Shown here in pieces: positions 60,998-64,000 of a DNA stretch of 64,000 nt; position 1 is the stretch's first letter, and every line of letters begins with the position of its first letter. Made by a program: the position numbers and the translations under genes. Source of the stretch: Nocardia iowensis (GTDB lineage Bacteria > Actinomycetota > Actinomycetes > Mycobacteriales > Mycobacteriaceae). Location: assembly GCF_019222765.1 (NCBI RefSeq), contig NZ_CP078145.1:1860001-1924000 (forward strand), written 5' to 3'. The notes under the pieces were generated by a model. It searched no databases. It had not been told where the DNA came from and saw nothing but the letters and a program-made list of their open reading frames with translations.

Positions 60998-61437
60998 CCG
61001 GCAAATCAACCAGGGTCAGGCTTCCGGCCGAGTTGCCTGGCCAGCCCGACCCGTACGAACAAGGATCCTTCCGGCCGACCTTCCCGCTTCGGTCTTGGTT
61101 GTTAGCCTCAGCCCACCAACGCACTCAATTCGGGCAATGTAGCGTTGAGCACCTCAGTGCAGGCGGCGCGATCGGGTTGGACCCTGGCCAGGGCACCCGG
61201 AACCACTCCGGCCCGACACTGTGGGTGGGAGCTCGGATTAGCAGGATTAGCACCGCGATATCGCTGGTGTCGCAGTGCACTCGAACACCGGAAGCGACCA
61301 GTGAAACACTCAGCCGTCGCCCCATTCGCCGAGGTAGACGGCACATATCCAGGTTCGAGGAATTGCTGGACGAATAGATTCTCAGCCACCCGAGCTGGAT
61401 GCCGCCGAGTGCGACATGGTGCGATTGCACGAGTTGC
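60998..61437. other. 440-base region between regulator remnant and att site
   Basis: No supported gene is seen. A minus-strand frame (61125-61430) ends ...CTEVLNATLPELSALVG, which could be a decayed piece of a small protein, but there is no recognisable domain. Mixed frames and short stops suggest decay at the island edge. Confidence 0.4.
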
Positions 61438-61439
61438 GG

Positions 61440-61512
<73 letters not shown>

Positions 61513-61817
61513 TTGCTCCGTGTTCCGGTGCGGGACAAACCTTAACAGGCCGAGGCGGCAGATGTGAAATCGTGTCCTGAGCGGGGGCGATGGGCGGATC
61601 GACGGGGGTGTTAACAAGGGGAGGGGTAGTTCGGATCTATCCCGTGTAACACGACTGTGTCGACGGGGTATTCGCGTTGGTGCGAGCGCCTCGTACTGGC
61701 AGAATGACGGAACGTGGTCTCGACCGCTCCGCAGGCACGGCGGGTTGAGCTGTAAGCGGTTGGGATCCGAAGCCATCGGTGTGCTTCTGATGCACCGAGA
61801 CTTGAAACGGGGTTGAG

Positions 61818-63029
61818 ATGAGCGTTGGTCAGGGTCGACGTCGGTGGATACGACATATCACCGCACCTGTCGTCTTGTTAGCGGTGGCCGCGCTGGCGTT
61901 ATCGGGGTGCTCTTCGTCGAGTTCGGACTCGGCATCGGTTGCGATCGACCGCAATCCGATCCTGGAGCTGATCAAGCCGAAGTTGTTGTCCCCCATCAAG
62001 GATGGCGACGTGGGGGTGTCGCCGGGCGTGCCGCTGGCATTCCAGGTCGAGGACGGCAAGCTCACCAACGTGACCCTGGTGAACGGCCAGGGCAAGCCGG
62101 TGGGCGGCAGGCTGGCCGCCGACGGTCGCTCGTGGGAGACCACCGAGGTGCTCGGTTACGGCAAGACCTACCGGCTGAAGGCCGACGCGATCGGCCTCGG
62201 CGGCGCCAACACCACCACGCTGAGCTTCACCACCAGTTCCCCGGACAGCCAGACCAAGCCATATCTGCTGCCGGGCGAGGGTGAGGTGGTCGGTATCGGC
62301 CAGCCGGTGGCGGTCCAGTTCGACGAGAACATTCCGGACCGCAGGGCAGCTCAGGATGCGATCAAAATCACCACCGAGCCCGCCGTGGAGGGCGCGTTCT
62401 ACTGGGTGAGCAACCGTGAAGTCCGGTGGCGCCCGGAGAACTTCTGGGCACCGGGCACCAAGGTCACCATCGACGTGAACGTGTATGGACGTGATCTCGG
62501 CAACGGTCTCTACGGCCAGGACAACATCCACTCGTTCTTCACCGTCGGCGACGCGGTGATCTTCACCGCCGACGACAACACCAAGCAGGTGGTGGTGGAG
62601 CGCAACGGTGAGGTCATCAAGACCATGCCGACCTCGATGGGCAAGAACAGCACACCCACCGACAACGGCATCTACATCGTCAGCGACCGGCTCGAGAAGA
62701 TCATCATGGACTCCTCGACCTACGGTGTGGCGGTGAACTCGCCGGACGGATACAAGACGCCGGTCGACTTCGCGACCCGAATCTCCTACAGCGGCATCTT
62801 CTTTCACTCCGCGCCGTGGTCGGTCGCGCAGCAGGGCTACAGCAACACCAGCCACGGTTGCCTGAACCTGAGCCCCGCGAACGCGCGGTGGGTCTACGAG
62901 AACGCCAAGCGCGGTGACATCACCATCATCAAGAACACCGTGGGCGGAACCCTGTCGGGCACCGACGGTCTGGGTGACTGGAACATCCCGTGGCCGGTGT
63001 GGAAGGCAGGCAACGCCGACCCGAGCTGA
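61818..63029 (+). CDS. ldtB: L,D-transpeptidase lipoprotein (LdtMt2-like)
   Basis: A 403-aa cell-wall cross-linking enzyme. Lipobox LALSGC with Cys31 anchors it in the membrane. Two immunoglobulin-like domains (about 50-250) precede the YkuD catalytic domain: IFFHSAPW with His330 and SHGCLNLSPANARW with His346 and nucleophile Cys348. A C-terminal subdomain follows with WNIPWPVW. It forms 3-3 cross-links and is carbapenem-sensitive in mycobacteria. A strong terminator follows. Confidence 0.95.
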   Translation: MSVGQGRRRWIRHITAPVVLLAVAALALSGCSSSSSDSASVAIDRNPILELIKPKLLSPIKDGDVGVSPGVPLAFQVEDGKLTNVTLVNGQGKPVGGRLAADGRSWETTEVLGYGKTYRLKADAIGLGGANTTTLSFTTSSPDSQTKPYLLPGEGEVVGIGQPVAVQFDENIPDRRAAQDAIKITTEPAVEGAFYWVSNREVRWRPENFWAPGTKVTIDVNVYGRDLGNGLYGQDNIHSFFTVGDAVIFTADDNTKQVVVERNGEVIKTMPTSMGKNSTPTDNGIYIVSDRLEKIIMDSSTYGVAVNSPDGYKTPVDFATRISYSGIFFHSAPWSVAQQGYSNTSHGCLNLSPANARWVYENAKRGDITIIKNTVGGTLSGTDGLGDWNIPWPVWKAGNADPS

Positions 63030-63040
63030 CCGGCACGGTA

Positions 63041-63074
63041 AACGGGCCACCAGTGCGAACTGGTGGCCCGTTTT
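63041..63074 (+). terminator. Rho-independent terminator of ldtB
   Basis: Arms AACGGGCCACCAGT (63041-63054) and ACTGGTGGCCCGTT (63059-63072) with loop GCGA, ending in a TTTT run. It begins 12 nt after the transpeptidase stop. Confidence 0.92.
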
Positions 63075-63089
63075 GCTGTCTTCGAGCAA

Positions 63090-63132
63090 AGAAAAAGCCC
63101 GGGAGGTCCGATTTCTCGGAGCCTCCCGGGCT
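63090..63132 (-). terminator. Rho-independent terminator of tRNA-His
   Basis: Read on the minus strand, AGCCCGGGAGG pairs with CCTCCCGGGCT (63122-63132 with 63096-63106), with an inner TCCGA/TCGGA stem, and is followed by CTTTTTC. It lies 6 nt past the tRNA 3' end. Confidence 0.9.
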
Positions 63133-63137
63133 ATCCG

Positions 63138-63211
63138 GGTGACCGACGGGACTCGAACCCGCGACAGCCAGGATCACAACCTGGTGCTCTACCAACTGAA
63201 CTACGGTCACC
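63138..63211 (-). tRNA. tRNA-His (anticodon GTG)
   Basis: Minus-strand cloverleaf: acceptor GTGACCG with CGGTCAC, anticodon stem CCAGG/CCTGG with loop TTGTGAT (anticodon GTG), T-arm GCGGG/CCCGT. The extra G at -1 (63211) faces C73 (63138), the identity element of tRNA-His. Confidence 0.97.
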
Positions 63212-63265
63212 ATCACCGGCTGAACACCGGCGCCGTCGATATTAGCGTGTTACCCCTTCGTCTCC

Positions 63266-63940
63266 CTAATCGGTTTCCGACACGGCGTTGACCTGGGGTG
63301 ATTCGAGGGGTGTCGCGGTGCCACTGCCGCCGGGTGCCGCGGTGCCACCGATCTCGGCGGCGATCTCGGCGATGTCCGTGGTGGACGGGCCGGGCGGCGC
63401 GACGAACGCGGTCCGGCGGTAGTACTCCAGCTCGCGGATGGATTCCTTGATATCGGCCAGCGCGCGGTGGCTGAGGCCCTTCTCCGGCTGGCCGAAGTAG
63501 ATGCGCGGGTACCAGCGGCGGCACAGCTCCTTGATCGAGCTCACGTCGATCATCCGGTAGTGCAGGTGGGCGTCGAGCAGCGGCATGTCGCGGGCGATGA
63601 AACCACGGTCGGTGGCGATCGAGTTGCCGGCCAGCGGCACGGTGCGCGGGGTTGGCACGTACTGGCGGATGTAGTCGAGCACCTGCTGTTCGGCCTCGGC
63701 CATGGTGACGGTGGAACGGCGAACCTCTTCGGTCAGCCCGGAACGCGCGTGCATGTCGACGACCACGGCGGGCATGGCGGCCAGTGCCGCGTCGTCGGCG
63801 TGGATCACCACGTCTACGCCCTCACCCAGAATGTTGAGGTCGCTGTCGGTTACCAGCGCGGCCACCTCGATCAGCTTGTCGCTGTCCAGGCGCAGCCCCG
63901 TCATCTCACAGTCCATCCACACCATGTATTTATCCGACAC
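63266..63940 (-). CDS. orn: Oligoribonuclease
   Basis: A 224-aa 3'-5' exonuclease of the DEDDh family that degrades short RNAs and pGpG. Motifs: [20 protein letters not shown] (first Asp/Glu), [20 protein letters not shown] (second Asp), and [20 protein letters not shown] (His and last Asp). The first 180 residues match Orn; the last 40 are a Pro/Gly/Thr-rich tail that varies among actinobacteria. An essential housekeeping gene and a core-genome marker next to ldtB. Confidence 0.96.
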   Translation of the reverse strand: MSDKYMVWMDCEMTGLRLDSDKLIEVAALVTDSDLNILGEGVDVVIHADDAALAAMPAVVVDMHARSGLTEEVRRSTVTMAEAEQQVLDYIRQYVPTPRTVPLAGNSIATDRGFIARDMPLLDAHLHYRMIDVSSIKELCRRWYPRIYFGQPEKGLSHRALADIKESIRELEYYRRTAFVAPPGPSTTDIAEIAAEIGGTAAPGGSGTATPLESPQVNAVSETD

Positions 63941-64000
63941 GCGAGCAACATTAGCTGGGTCTAATTGGGGGTGCCTGCGGCGGTGTTTGCGAAGAGCACT

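Noticed and set aside
60485..61400. Several long minus-strand and plus-strand frames at the right edge of the island
   Set aside because: They have no conserved motif and run through the ArsR remnant or the tRNA region; codon usage does not fit real genes.

Overview
The window is high-GC actinobacterial chromosome and looks like Nocardia or a close mycolic-acid relative. The left end carries the C-terminus of a type I fatty acid synthase followed by acpS. Further in come bcp, a DUF3618 gene, an LdtMt2-like L,D-transpeptidase and oligoribonuclease. This is the gene content of the fas-acpS-bcp-ldtB-orn neighbourhood of mycobacteria, here broken up by accessory insertions. Gene calls come from reading protein motifs; no database search was possible.

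Layout. 0-3.4 kb: fas end, acpS, a PucR-type regulator. 3.6-7.3 kb: a decayed alpha/beta hydrolase, then a lower-GC two-gene unit made of an unrecognised 155-aa protein translationally coupled to a caspase-like protease fused to a protein kinase. This is a candidate signalling or defence pair. 7.4-21.3 kb: TetR, a DrrAB-type ABC exporter with a divergent TetR and a large dyad operator, bcp, DUF3618, small secreted proteins (excalibur, SLT lysozyme-like, CBM14-like), a pirin remnant with its MarR, an S37 peptidase, an aldo/keto reductase, and an amidase preceded by a good IdeR/DtxR-type iron box.

21.5-27.9 kb: a compact seven-gene same-strand cluster: SbnA-like and SbnB-like enzymes (L-2,3-diaminopropionate synthesis), an OTC-like carbamoyltransferase with an altered substrate loop, an NPPY methyltransferase, a YbdK/GCS2 ligase, a CDGSH Fe-S protein and a haem-oxygenase-like diiron oxidase. 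It reads as an NRPS-free pathway for a modified ureido-amino acid or small amide. 27.9-39.9 kb: regulator/enzyme pairs (CGNR with metallo-beta-lactamase fold and MFS; MarR with tautomerase, RidA and PhzF; TetR with a lipoprotein hydrolase), LysE, GNAT, and several broken genes.

40.5-61.45 kb: a genomic island of about 21 kb in the 3' end of a tRNA-Lys(CTT) gene. Its borders are a 17-bp direct repeat (40475-40491 and 61438-61454). It carries a tyrosine integrase, an AbrB-like gene, a serine-recombinase remnant and a complete type 2 BREX (Pgl) phage-defence operon in the order pglW-pglX-pglY/brxC-pglZ-brxD-brxHI. A fragment of a related integrase just outside the left border suggests the locus was used before. 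61.8-64 kb returns to core genes: L,D-transpeptidase, tRNA-His and orn.
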